A stretch of DNA of 64,000 nucleotides, from assembly GCA_963722175.1 (NCBI GenBank), contig CAVRKA010000004.1, forward strand, positions 496,001 to 560,000, written 5' to 3'. Numbering within the stretch: the stretch's first letter is position 1; each line of letters starts with the position of its first letter. The translations under genes were made by a program, and so were the position numbers. This stretch comes from WHSW01 sp963722175. GTDB lineage: Bacteria; Actinomycetota; Thermoleophilia; Solirubrobacterales; 70-9. The notes under the pieces were generated by a model, which did not search any database, was not told the DNA's origin, and saw only the letters and a list, made by a program, of their open reading frames with translations. Positions 14,868 through 23,213 of this stretch are shown one piece after another.

Positions 14868-16928
14868 ATGGCGAAGGACACCGAGAAGCTGATCCGTCAG
14901 CTCTCGCTGATCTCGTTCCTGATGGCGAACCGCCGGCCGGTGTCGGCGCTCGAGATCAAGCGCGAGGTCGAGGGCTACAGCTCGATGAACGAGGACGCGT
15001 TTGCGCGCCGCTTCTACGCCGACCGCGCCGAGCTCGAGAGCCTCGGGATCTCGCTCCAGGTCGAAAAGCCCGCCGAGGGGTTCTTCGAGGCCGAGCTCTA
15101 CGCGCTGCCGCCGGAGAACTACTACCTGCCGGCGATCGAGTTCTCCGACTCCGAGCTCGCGGCGCTGCGCACGGCGCTCAGCCTGCTCGACGGCGAGTTC
15201 GCCTACGCCGAGCCGCTGCGCCTGGCGCTGCAGCAGGTCTCCTGGGGCCGGCCGAGCCCGCTGACCGAAGAGGACGAGGCGCCGATCGACGTCAAGCTCT
15301 CGACCGCCGGTTCCGGCCGCGAACTGTCCCAGCGGCTGGCGAAGATCGAGACGGCGATCTCGCGGCGCAAGACGATCGAGTTCAAGTACTACTCGCTGCA
15401 GCGCGACGACGAGTCCGACCGGAAGGTCAATCCGTACCACCTCGTCTTCCGCGAGGGCCAGTTCTACTTGATCGGCTACTCGCACGAGCGCGACGAGGTC
15501 CGGGTGTTCCGGCTCTCGCGGATCCGCGGCAAGGTCTCCTACGCGACCAAGGCCGAGCACGACTTCTCGGCGCCGGAGAACTTCGACCGCAGCGACTACG
15601 CGAAGCGCGCCGACTGGCAGATGGGCGAGCGCAAGGGCGAGGCGAAGATCTTCCTGCGCGAGCGGATCGCGTGGCTCGTCGAGCGCGACTTCGGCCGCCA
15701 CGGCGCGCTGCGCAAGCCGCAGCGCGGCGACGGCGCGAAGGGCCGGGGGATGGTGTTCGAGACCTGGTACGCCTCCGAGCGCCAGCTGATCTCCTGGGTG
15801 CTGTCGTGGCGGGAGAACGCGCGCCTGCTCGACCCGCCCGAGCTCGCCGCGGAGGCCGACGAGCGCCTCGCGCTGCTGCGCGACCGCCACCGCGAGGAGT
15901 TCGACGTCGCAAAGACCGTCCGCCGCCCGCTGGCTGAGAGCGGCGTCCGGCGCAACGGCAGCTCGCGCGGCTCCAACGGTCGCTCGGAGTCGGTGATCCG
16001 CCCCGAGCGGCTCGCGCGCCTGGTTACCCTCGCCGGCCTGTTGATCGGCGCCGCGCGCGAGGAGGGGAGCCTGCCCACCCAGCAGGCGCTCGACGAGCTC
16101 AACATCAGCCGCGAGGAGCTCCACGAGGACCTCGACGTCCTCAACGTTGTCAACTTCGGCGGCGGCACCTACGTCCTCTACGCCGAGATCTCAGGCGATC
16201 GGATCGAGGTCGACCCCGACACCTACGGGGACAACTTCGCCCGCCCGGCACGGCTCCTGCCGCTGGAGGCGAAGGCGCTGATCGCGGCGATCGACCTGTT
16301 CGGCGACCACCTGCCGCAATCGGGGCTCCAGACAGCGCGCAAGAAGATCGTCTCGGCGCTCGGCAAGGACCCGTCCGCGGAGGGCCTCGAGATCGCCCCC
16401 GGTCGCGACGACTCCTCGGTCGTCCGGACCGTCAACGACGCGATCAAGCGCCACCGCGTGCTCGAGCTCAGGTACTACAAGGAGAACGAGGACGACTTCG
16501 TCAAGCGCGAGGTCGAGCCCTACCAGCTCGTCAAGGGCCCGGAGGGCTGGTACCTCGGCTGCTTCGACCTCGGCCGTTCCGGCACCCGCCACTTCCGGCT
16601 CGACCGGATGAAGGAGGCGACGCTGACCGAGCGCGATTTCGAGCCCCGCGACGGCGTCGAGGAGGCCCTCGGCGAACAGGAGTGGCTCGCCCACGGCGAG
16701 GTGACCACCGCCGGCGTCGCGCGGGTCTGGGTGGCGCCCGACCGCGCCCGCTGGCTGCGCGAGCAGCGGACCGTGGTCGAGGAGCTCTCCGACGGCGCCG
16801 TCGTCGTCGAGCTCCCCTACGGCTCGAGCGACTGGCTGGCGCGCGAGGTGCTGAAGGGCGTCGGCGACCTCGTCGTGCTCGAGCCGACCGAGGCGCGCGA
16901 GGCGGTCCTGAAAGCGGTAGCCGGCTGA
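14868..16928 (+). CDS. pafBC: Fused PafB-PafC WYL-domain transcriptional regulator
   Basis: This 686-residue protein contains two consecutive units, each with an N-terminal HTH and a WYL domain. Unit 1 (about 1-335) has LIRQLSLISFLMANRRPVSA and the WYL-region YHLVFREGQFYLIGYSHERD. Unit 2 (about 365-686) has RLARLVTLAGLLIGAAREE and YQLVKGPEGWYLGCFDLGRS. In mycobacteria PafB and PafC form a heterodimer that activates the LexA-independent DNA damage response, and fused forms are known in other actinobacteria. Ligand-binding activity on single-stranded DNA is known for related proteins and is inferred here. No proteasome genes adjoin it. Confidence 0.88.
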   Translation: MAKDTEKLIRQLSLISFLMANRRPVSALEIKREVEGYSSMNEDAFARRFYADRAELESLGISLQVEKPAEGFFEAELYALPPENYYLPAIEFSDSELAALRTALSLLDGEFAYAEPLRLALQQVSWGRPSPLTEEDEAPIDVKLSTAGSGRELSQRLAKIETAISRRKTIEFKYYSLQRDDESDRKVNPYHLVFREGQFYLIGYSHERDEVRVFRLSRIRGKVSYATKAEHDFSAPENFDRSDYAKRADWQMGERKGEAKIFLRERIAWLVERDFGRHGALRKPQRGDGAKGRGMVFETWYASERQLISWVLSWRENARLLDPPELAAEADERLALLRDRHREEFDVAKTVRRPLAESGVRRNGSSRGSNGRSESVIRPERLARLVTLAGLLIGAAREEGSLPTQQALDELNISREELHEDLDVLNVVNFGGGTYVLYAEISGDRIEVDPDTYGDNFARPARLLPLEAKALIAAIDLFGDHLPQSGLQTARKKIVSALGKDPSAEGLEIAPGRDDSSVVRTVNDAIKRHRVLELRYYKENEDDFVKREVEPYQLVKGPEGWYLGCFDLGRSGTRHFRLDRMKEATLTERDFEPRDGVEEALGEQEWLAHGEVTTAGVARVWVAPDRARWLREQRTVVEELSDGAVVVELPYGSSDWLAREVLKGVGDLVVLEPTEAREAVLKAVAG

Positions 16929-17731
16929 GCGAGCCCGCGGGGATCGTCCGGATCGTCGCCCCAAACCCGGGGCCGATGACGCTGGAGGGGACCAACACGT
17001 ACGTCGTCGACGGGTACGTGATCGATCCGGGGCCGGATGACGCGGGGCATCTGGGGCGGGTCCGCGAGGCCGCGCGTGGGGAGATCGCGGGGGTGTTGCT
17101 GACCCATGGGCACTCCGACCACTCGGCGGGGGTGGAGGCCCTGGGCGCGGAGGTGCTCTGGGGGAGGGCAAGTGGGGAGGCGGAGATGGAGGCGATGCGC
17201 CGGGCGCTCGAATCGGGGTCGATCGAGCCGAACGACGAGTTTCTCGCGGATGTCGGTAGAAACTCGTCGCTCGATCCAGGCGTCGGCCCGTTCACCGTTA
17301 TTGCCACTCCGGGCCACGCCGCCGATCACGTCGCGTTTGTGCGCGGCAACGTCTGCTTCTGCGGCGACCTGATCCTCGGCACCGGCTCCTCGATCGTCCC
17401 GCCCGCGGCCGGGGGCGGCTCCCTCACCGCCTATCTGAGCTCGCTCGAGAAGCTGCGCGCGCTCGACCTGGAGCTGCTCGCCCCCGGCCACGGCCCCTGG
17501 ATCACGGACCCCGCCGCGAAGATCGCCGAGTACCGCGACCACCGCCTCGACCGCGAGCGCCGTCTGGTCGCCGCCCTCGAGGCCGGTGAGCGCTCCCGCG
17601 CCGCCCTGCTCGCCCAGGTCTGGGACGACGTCCCGGAGCAGCTTCGCCCCGCGGCCGCGATCGCGATGCAGGCGCACGTCGAGAAGCTCGCTGCCGAAGG
17701 ACGGCTCGACCCGGCCGAGCTGATTGACTGA
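16925..17731 (+). CDS. Metallo-beta-lactamase-fold hydrolase
   Basis: This roughly 268-residue protein is an MBL-fold hydrolase of the LACTB2/glyoxalase-II-like group. It has the zinc motif LLTHGHSDHSAG, then TPGHAADHVAF, FCGDLIL and a C-terminal LAPGHGPWI, followed by a winged-helix-like tail. The conserved start IVRIVAPNPGPMTLEGTNTY lies upstream of the first ATG at 16976. The only nearby start-like codon is a CTG at 16925 that overlaps the pafBC stop (CTGA). I use that start, but it is unproven. The substrate is unknown. Confidence 0.82.
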   Translation: MSEPAGIVRIVAPNPGPMTLEGTNTYVVDGYVIDPGPDDAGHLGRVREAARGEIAGVLLTHGHSDHSAGVEALGAEVLWGRASGEAEMEAMRRALESGSIEPNDEFLADVGRNSSLDPGVGPFTVIATPGHAADHVAFVRGNVCFCGDLILGTGSSIVPPAAGGGSLTAYLSSLEKLRALDLELLAPGHGPWITDPAAKIAEYRDHRLDRERRLVAALEAGERSRAALLAQVWDDVPEQLRPAAAIAMQAHVEKLAAEGRLDPAELID

Positions 17732-17737
17732 ATTCGC

Positions 17738-18208
17738 GTGGCGAGCCGGCGCGATCAGATCAACCTCACGGAGGCCGAGCAGGCTGAGCTCCTCGAGACC
17801 GAGCGGATCGTGATCGTCACCTCGCTCGGGCCGCGCGGGTGGCCGCACTCGATGCCGATGTGGTACCTGGTCCGCGACGGCGAGATCTGGGTCTGGACCT
17901 ACGCGAAGTCGCAGAAGGTCCGCAACCTCGAGCGCGATCCGCGGACGACGCTGCTGGTCGAGACCGGCACCGAGTACACCGAGCTGCGTGGGATCCAGAT
18001 CGAGGCCGAGGCCGACCTGATCCGCGACACGGAGCGGGTCGCCGAGTTCGGTAAGCAGCTCGCCGTCCGCTACACCGAGGGCATCGAGTCGGTCGAGGGC
18101 GACGCCGCCGCGGCGCTGGAGGCCCAGGCGGCGAAGCGGGTCGCGATCCGATTTCGCGCGATCCGCACCGCCACCTGGGACCACCGCAAGCTCGGTGGCA
18201 CCTACTAG
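17738..18208 (+). CDS. PPOX-class (pyridoxamine oxidase-fold) F420/flavin-dependent oxidoreductase
   Basis: The 156-residue protein is a split-barrel flavin-reductase-like domain. Motifs are IVIVTSLGPRGWPHSMPMWY, WTYAKSQKVRNLERDPR and the C-terminal AIRTATWDHRKLGGTY. Actinobacterial relatives use F420 or flavin and reduce small molecules, and the particular reaction is unknown. The GTG at 17738 is seven bases after the MBL gene stop, so the two may be co-transcribed. The TAG stop at 18206-18208 lies in the left arm of the second 172-bp palindromic repeat. Confidence 0.8.
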   Translation: MASRRDQINLTEAEQAELLETERIVIVTSLGPRGWPHSMPMWYLVRDGEIWVWTYAKSQKVRNLERDPRTTLLVETGTEYTELRGIQIEAEADLIRDTERVAEFGKQLAVRYTEGIESVEGDAAAALEAQAAKRVAIRFRAIRTATWDHRKLGGTY

Positions 18209-18376
18209 ATGGGTGATTCCACGCCTTCACGCACGCGGATGACGCACGGATACCGTCGCTGGATCGCGACGCTCGGGACTCGCCCATGTCCACCGACATG
18301 GGCTTCGCCCGATCGCCACGCCCAGCTCGGTCCCGCGCGCCCCCGCGCACGCGAGGCCGTGGAACCAACCATCTAG
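18205..18376. repeat. 172-bp palindromic intergenic repeat, copy 2
   Basis: This is the second copy of the element at 3189-3360, with the same length and about 85% identity by eye. Outer arms read CTAGATGG...CCATCTAG where copy 1 has TAGACGA...TCGTCTA, so both arms changed together. The central hairpin is GCCCATGT/ACATGGGC, again with both sides changed. It lies between convergent genes, and its left arm holds the TAG stop of the PPOX gene. Other arm differences are A-C mismatches on the plus strand but G-T pairs on the minus strand. Confidence 0.85.
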
Positions 18377-18382
18377 CCGACG

Positions 18383-19502
18383 CTAGCGCTTGGTGGTACC
18401 GCCGGTGAGCTTCGTGAACGCCTTGTAGGACGGCTTCGCCACGTCGCCCGTGGTCAGCAGACCCGAGCTCTTGCACCAGTCGCAGATGCTGACCGTCGAG
18501 TCCTGCCAGCTGAACCAGTCGACCTGCTCGACGTTGAACGAGTTGCGCTTCTTGATGAAGAACTTGTAGATCTGCTTCAGCAGCTTCGCCTGGCCCTTCT
18601 TGCCGCGGTTCAGCGAGCTGCCTCCGTTCGCCGAACCGGCGCCGATCTCGGTCACGTACATGGCGGCGTTCCCGTCACCCGCCCTCTTGACCACCTTGCG
18701 GTAGGTCTTGACCTGGTCGGTGACCTTGCCGATCGACGCGCCGTAAGGGTGCGGAGCCACGCCGTCGAAGTCGCTCTTGACGCCCTTCACCTTGTAGAAG
18801 TCGGCGAGGTACTCCGAGCCGGTTTCTGCCTGCTTCGACCCGGCGAGCTCAGCCATTCCACCGAGCACGATGTCCGCGCCCGCGTCGCGTGACTCGATCG
18901 CGTCGGCGGCGGTCGAGAGCAGCTTCGCGTACGCCTTCGGCTTCGGCTTCGGCTTGTAGAACGACTTCGAGTTCTGCTCGTTCCAGATCTGGTAGTTCTC
19001 GAACGGAGTCTTGGGGGCCTCCGGATGCTGGGTCCAGAACTCGCCGTTCGGGCCGTAGCGGGCGACGACCTCGCCGACGAACGTCTTCCACGCCGTCGAG
19101 CGCGGGCCGCCTTGCTTCGGCGCGAAGATCACGCACTTCGAATCCGCTGCACTTCCGATTGTCGAGGTCCTTGGCGACCCACGGCGGGGTGCCGAAGATG
19201 AACGGCATGATCTCGATCCCGTTCTGCGCGGCTTGGAACACGATCGGATCGACGCTGGTGAAGTTGCTGTCACCGGGGGCCGAGCTCGGGTCGATGGCGC
19301 TCCAATTGACGATGATGCGAAGCGTGCCCACCTTGCCGGTGCGCATGCGGTCGAAGTCGGCGTCGTCGAGCCCGGTCTGCGGGACGATTCCGAAGAACGA
19401 CGGCGGCGCCTTGGCGGCGCTGCTGGTCGCTGCACCGATGGTCAGCGACAACATCACCGTCACCAGGGCCGCGCTGATCGCACGTGCCTTTTGCCTCAAC
19501 AT
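18383..19502 (-). pseudogene. Secreted glycoside-hydrolase-like gene with a frameshift
   Basis: The gene starts at the ATG at 19502, with AGGAGGA as ribosome-binding site, and encodes a signal peptide and a TIM-barrel start (FFGIVPQTGLDDADFDR, then IVNWSAIDP and FIFGTPPWVAKDLDNRKC). The rest of the barrel continues in another frame (FENYQIWNEQNSKSFY with the catalytic-type NE pair, GVAPHPYGASIGK, YVTEIGAGS) to a stop at 18383. The break is near 19145-19165, where one extra base would explain the shift. The family is cellulase-superfamily (GH5/GH39-like). It may be a real lesion or a sequence error. A relative lies at 25785-26717. Confidence 0.72.
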
Positions 19503-19672
19503 CGTTTCAAGTCCTCCTGATCGCTTCTCTTGCCCCCAACACGCCGAGGCGGCGGAGGTCGCGGTACACGCGACAACGTACCCCCTACCAGCCGCGCTCA
19601 CCGTCAACTGGGGACGATGAGTTTCCGAGATCGGCGAGGTCACATACATAGCAACCCTGGAAAGGAGACGCG

Positions 19673-20050
19673 ATGTTCCACGACACCAAGGCGTTCAGCG
19701 GCTTCTCGGTCGACGACATTCCGGCGGCGAAGCGCTTCTACGGCGAGACCCTCGGCCTCGAGGTCAGTGAGGAGGGCGATGCGCTCACCCTGCACATCGC
19801 CGGCGATCGGCCGACGTTCGTCTACCCGAAGCCCAACCACGAGCCGGCAACGTTCACGGTCCTCAACTTCCCGGTCGATGAGATCGAGCCGGCGGTCGAC
19901 GCACTCGCCGAGCGCGGCGTCAGCTTCGAGCGTTACGAGGGGACCGAGCTCGAGACCGACGAGAAGGGCATCTTCCGCGGCGAGGGACCGCTGATCGCCT
20001 GGTTCAAGGACCCGGCGGGCAACGTGCTCTCGGTCCTCGAGCAGAGCTGA
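19673..20050 (+). CDS. VOC-family (glyoxalase/bleomycin resistance fold) protein
   Basis: The 125-residue protein has the paired beta-alpha-beta-beta-beta modules of the vicinal oxygen chelate fold: FSVDDIPAAKRFYGETLGLEV at the N terminus and FKDPAGNVLSVLEQS at the C terminus. Members include lyases, dioxygenases and binding proteins, and no reaction is assigned. The start is well supported by GGAAAGGAG upstream. It stands alone, with convergent and divergent neighbours. Confidence 0.82.
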   Translation: MFHDTKAFSGFSVDDIPAAKRFYGETLGLEVSEEGDALTLHIAGDRPTFVYPKPNHEPATFTVLNFPVDEIEPAVDALAERGVSFERYEGTELETDEKGIFRGEGPLIAWFKDPAGNVLSVLEQS

Positions 20051-20055
20051 CGCGC

Positions 20056-20658
20056 TCAGACGCGCCGCCCCGCCGGCTGCGGAGGAACGCGCTCGCGGAG
20101 CTCGTCGAGCAGCGCGGTCGCGAACGCCTGCGGCTCGTCGGCGGATGACGGCAGCGCGGCCGTGGGCAGGAACTCGATCGCGCATCGGGGCCGGCGCGGG
20201 AAGCGGACGAAGTCGGCGCTGCCGGCGACCGTGCAGAGGACGACCCGCGCCTCGGGACAGGCGGCGGCAAGCCGCGAGACCCCGGTTCGTGCCCGCAACG
20301 CCTCGCCGCGCGAGAGCTTGCCCTCGACGAAGATGCAGATTGCGTCGCCGCGGCGGAGCGTCTCGACCGCCTCGTCGAGCGCCCCGGCGTCGCCGGCGCC
20401 CCGCTCGATCGGGATCTGGTTGATCGCATGGAGCACCCACCCGAGGACGCGGTTACGCCACAGGTCGGCACGGGCCAGGAATCGCAGCGTGCGGCGCTTG
20501 CGCAATGCCAGCCCAATCAGGATCGGGTCCATCTGGCTGTCGTGGTTGGGGACGATGAGCAGCGGACCATCCCTCGGAACGAGCTCGATCCCGGCGACCC
20601 GCAGCCGCCCCCACCAGGCCAGCGGCGAGAGCAGGAACGTCAGCAGCCGGTAGGCCAT
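20056..20658 (-). CDS. 1-acyl-glycerol-3-phosphate acyltransferase (PlsC) family
   Basis: The 200-residue protein has the acyltransferase motif NHDSQMD (HX4D), followed by FLARADLWRN and FVEGKLSRGEALRARTG, which corresponds to the FPEGTRS motif with E-G conserved. Family members transfer an acyl group from acyl-CoA or acyl-ACP to lysophosphatidic acid in membrane lipid synthesis. An N-terminal hydrophobic region suggests membrane association. It is minus-strand and close to the hypothetical gene at 20666, from which it is separated by seven bases. Confidence 0.83.
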   Translation of the reverse strand: MAYRLLTFLLSPLAWWGRLRVAGIELVPRDGPLLIVPNHDSQMDPILIGLALRKRRTLRFLARADLWRNRVLGWVLHAINQIPIERGAGDAGALDEAVETLRRGDAICIFVEGKLSRGEALRARTGVSRLAAACPEARVVLCTVAGSADFVRFPRRPRCAIEFLPTAALPSSADEPQAFATALLDELRERVPPQPAGRRV

Positions 20659-20665
20659 CCGCAGC

Positions 20666-21220
20666 TCAGAACGGGTTCGTGAACACGTTCCCGAGCTTCG
20701 AGAGCAGCCGGCCCTTGCCGTCGACCGCCTTGATCAGGGTGACGACCTGGGTCGTGTTGGCGGAGCTCTCGGCGACGTTGGCGCCGGCGGCGAAGAACCG
20801 CCCGGCGAAGCCCCACTCGGGTGGCGCCTTGACGGTGCGGAGCTTCTGCATCGGGGCGCCGTCGAAGAAGATCTTCACCGTCTTCACGCGCTTGCCCGCG
20901 GCGCCGGCGACCAGCGCCGCCACGGTGGGCAGGCCGAGCGGCCGATGTCCGAACGCGGTCACCGTCCGCTTCGGCGGCGGCTGGTCGAACACCGTGCTGT
21001 AGGTCTTGTAGAGGATCCCCTTGCTGTCGTAGAGGTCGAGGAAGACGTTGTTCGGGGTCACGGCGAGTCCCTGCCAGGTGGAGGTGAGCGTCGGGAACGC
21101 GCCCTGGTTGAGGACGACGAACTCGGGCCCCTGAGCCGTGGCAGTCGCCGCCGACGAGCCGCTCCCGGCCATAGCGACCAGCAACGCGAGCCCGAGTCTC
21201 GCTCGACCTGCGATCCGCAT
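20666..21220 (-). CDS. Secreted hypothetical protein
   Basis: The 184-residue product starts with a clear signal peptide (RLGLALLVAMAGSGSSAATA), then a beta-rich region with FVVLNQGAFPTLTSTWQG and two stretches resembling a repeated fold (VFLDLYDSKGILYKTYS and VKIFFDGAPMQKLRT). I do not recognise the family. The gene is divergent from rmlA with 29 bases between the starts, and its stop is seven bases upstream of the acyltransferase start. Confidence 0.62.
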   Translation of the reverse strand: MRIAGRARLGLALLVAMAGSGSSAATATAQGPEFVVLNQGAFPTLTSTWQGLAVTPNNVFLDLYDSKGILYKTYSTVFDQPPPKRTVTAFGHRPLGLPTVAALVAGAAGKRVKTVKIFFDGAPMQKLRTVKAPPEWGFAGRFFAAGANVAESSANTTQVVTLIKAVDGKGRLLSKLGNVFTNPF

Positions 21221-21249
21221 ATCCCTGCCAACGCTAGCCTCCCGGACCG

Positions 21250-22326
21250 ATGGAGGCGCTCAAGGGCCTGATTCTCTCGGGCGGCGCAGGCACTCGCCTG
21301 CGCCCGATCACGCATACCTCGGCGAAGCAGCTCGTGCCGGTGGCCAACAAGCCGGTGCTCTTCTACGGAATCGAGGCGCTGGTCGATGCCGGGATCACCG
21401 AGATCGGGATCATCATCGCGCCGGAGACCGGCGACGAGATCCGCGCCGCGGCCGGCGACGGCTCGCAGTTCGGCGCCACGATCACCTACATCACGCAGGA
21501 GACGCCCGCCGGCCTCGCCCACGCGGTGCTGACGGCCGAGGATTTCCTCGGCGGCTCGCCGTTCGTCATGTACCTGGGCGACAACCTGCTCCGCGACGGG
21601 ATCACCGACCTCGTCGGCGCCTTTCGCGAGCACGAGCCCGAGGCGTTGATCCTGCTCACGAAGGTGCCGGATCCGTGGCACTACGGGGTCGCAGAGCTGA
21701 ACGGCGGCTCGGTCGTCCGCCTGGTCGAGAAACCGGAGGACCCGCCGTCGGACATGGCGCTGGTCGGCGTCTACATGTTCACCCCGGCGATCTTCGACGC
21801 GGCCCGCTCGATCGAGCCCTCCGGCCGCGGCGAGCTCGAGATCACCGACGCGATCCAGAGCCTGATCGACGCCGGGAAGAAGGTCGAGAGCCACACGGTG
21901 GCGGGCTGGTGGAAGGACACCGGGCAGCTCGCCGACATGCTCGAGGCGAACCGGCTGGTCCTCGAGGACCTCGAGGTCCGGATCGACGGCGAGCTCGACG
22001 CGGAGAGCCGGGTCGAGGGCCGGGTGGTCATCGAGGCGGGAGCGGTGCTCGAGCGCTCGCTCGTCCGCGGCCCCGCCGTGATCGGCGCCGGGGCGCGGAT
22101 CGTCGACTCGTACGTCGGGCCCTACACGTCGATCGACTGCGACGTCGAGGTGATCGGGACGGAGGTCGAGCACTCGATTCTGCTTGCCGGGGCGAAGGTC
22201 CACAACCTCCCGGCGCGGATCGAGGCCAGCCTGCTCGGCAAAGGGGTGAAGCTCGCCCGCGGTGAGGGGATGCCGAAGACGCTGCGGGCGATCGTCGGCG
22301 ACAAGTCGGAGATCACGATTCCGTGA
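21250..22326 (+). CDS. rmlA: Glucose-1-phosphate thymidylyltransferase, long form
   Basis: This 358-residue enzyme makes dTDP-glucose from dTTP and glucose 1-phosphate, the first step to dTDP-L-rhamnose. The N-terminal nucleotidyltransferase has LILSGGAGTRLRPIT, YGIEALVDAGI, MYLGDNLL and LVEKPEDPPSDMALVGVY. A C-terminal region of about 110 residues forms left-handed beta-helix turns (VIEAGAVLERSLVRGPAVIG), the long-form architecture common in actinobacteria and archaea. TAGCCT lies nine bases before the ATG, suggesting a leaderless operon promoter. It overlaps rmlD by four bases. Confidence 0.93.
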   Translation: MEALKGLILSGGAGTRLRPITHTSAKQLVPVANKPVLFYGIEALVDAGITEIGIIIAPETGDEIRAAAGDGSQFGATITYITQETPAGLAHAVLTAEDFLGGSPFVMYLGDNLLRDGITDLVGAFREHEPEALILLTKVPDPWHYGVAELNGGSVVRLVEKPEDPPSDMALVGVYMFTPAIFDAARSIEPSGRGELEITDAIQSLIDAGKKVESHTVAGWWKDTGQLADMLEANRLVLEDLEVRIDGELDAESRVEGRVVIEAGAVLERSLVRGPAVIGAGARIVDSYVGPYTSIDCDVEVIGTEVEHSILLAGAKVHNLPARIEASLLGKGVKLARGEGMPKTLRAIVGDKSEITIP

Positions 22327-23213
22327 GGGTCCTGGTGGCAGGGGCAGGGGGAATGCTCGGCCGCGACACGGTCGATGCGGCCGCCGCGCGCGGCCACTCG
22401 GTGATCGGCCTGCCGCGTCAGGAGCTCGACATCACCGACGCGGCGGCGGTCGAGGAGGCGATCGCCGAGCTGCGCCCCGCGGCGGTGATCAACTGCGCCG
22501 CCTGGACCGACGTCGACGGCGCCGAGGCGAACGAGCATGGCGCGATGCGGGTCAACGACGCCGCCGCCGGGATCGTCTCGTCAACCGCCGCCGCGCACGG
22601 CGCCAGCGTCGTCTACGTCTCCAGCGACTACGTCTTCGACGGCAGCAAGGGCTCCGCCTACGTCGAGTCCGACCTGCCCGCGGCGATCTCCGCCTACGGG
22701 CGCTCGAAACAGGCCGGCGAGACCTCGACCCAGATCGCCAACCCGCGCCACTACATCGTCCGCTCCTCGTGGCTGTTCGGCACCGGCGGCCCGAACTTCG
22801 TGGAGACGATGCTGCGGGTCGGCGCCGAGCAGCCGGAGGTGATCGTCGTCAGCGACCAGGTCGCCAGCCCCACCTACACCCCGCACCTGGCCCAGGCGCT
22901 GGCGCTGGTGATCGAGAGCGACGAGTACGGCATCCACCACATCGCCGCCGCCGGGCGCTGCTCGTGGTTCGAGTACGCGCAGGAGATCTTCGATCAGGTC
23001 GGCATGGAGACGCGGGTGATGGCGGGGAGCACCGAGATGCTCGGGCGCCCGGCGCCGAGGCCGCCGCTCTCGCTGCTCGTCTCCGAGCGCCCCGACCCGA
23101 TCGCGCTGCCCGAGTGGCGCCGGGGCCTGGCGGAGTACCTGGGTGCCCGAACGAACCGCGACACGCCCGGAGGCGAAGCCGAGGACGTGTCGCGCATGGG
23201 TGGTTCGGCGTGA
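22323..23213 (+). CDS. rmlD: dTDP-4-dehydrorhamnose reductase
   Basis: The 296-residue SDR-type enzyme reduces dTDP-4-keto-L-rhamnose to dTDP-L-rhamnose. It has the N-terminal AGAGGMLGRD dinucleotide motif, VINCAAWTDVDGAE, YVSSDYVFDG, the YGRSKQAGE catalytic Tyr-Lys pair and VRSSWLFG. The GTG start overlaps the rmlA stop. The last 25 residues (RTNRDTPGGEAEDVSRMGG) extend beyond the usual C terminus and are encoded by the palindromic repeat at 23148-23207. The stop overlaps the rmlB start by four bases. Confidence 0.92.
   Translation: MRVLVAGAGGMLGRDTVDAAAARGHSVIGLPRQELDITDAAAVEEAIAELRPAAVINCAAWTDVDGAEANEHGAMRVNDAAAGIVSSTAAAHGASVVYVSSDYVFDGSKGSAYVESDLPAAISAYGRSKQAGETSTQIANPRHYIVRSSWLFGTGGPNFVETMLRVGAEQPEVIVVSDQVASPTYTPHLAQALALVIESDEYGIHHIAAAGRCSWFEYAQEIFDQVGMETRVMAGSTEMLGRPAPRPPLSLLVSERPDPIALPEWRRGLAEYLGARTNRDTPGGEAEDVSRMGGSA
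23148..23207. repeat. GCGAAGC-centred palindrome inside the 3' end of rmlD
   Basis: The conserved core CGGAGGCGAAGCCGAGGA (23168-23185) is flanked by a perfect 9-bp inverted pair, CGCGACACG (23157-23165) and CGTGTCGCG (23186-23194), and further out by CGAAC/GTTCG. The same core occurs inverted at 27945-27962 and 28251-28268 in lhr. It is translated as the C-terminal tail of RmlD. Confidence 0.75.
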
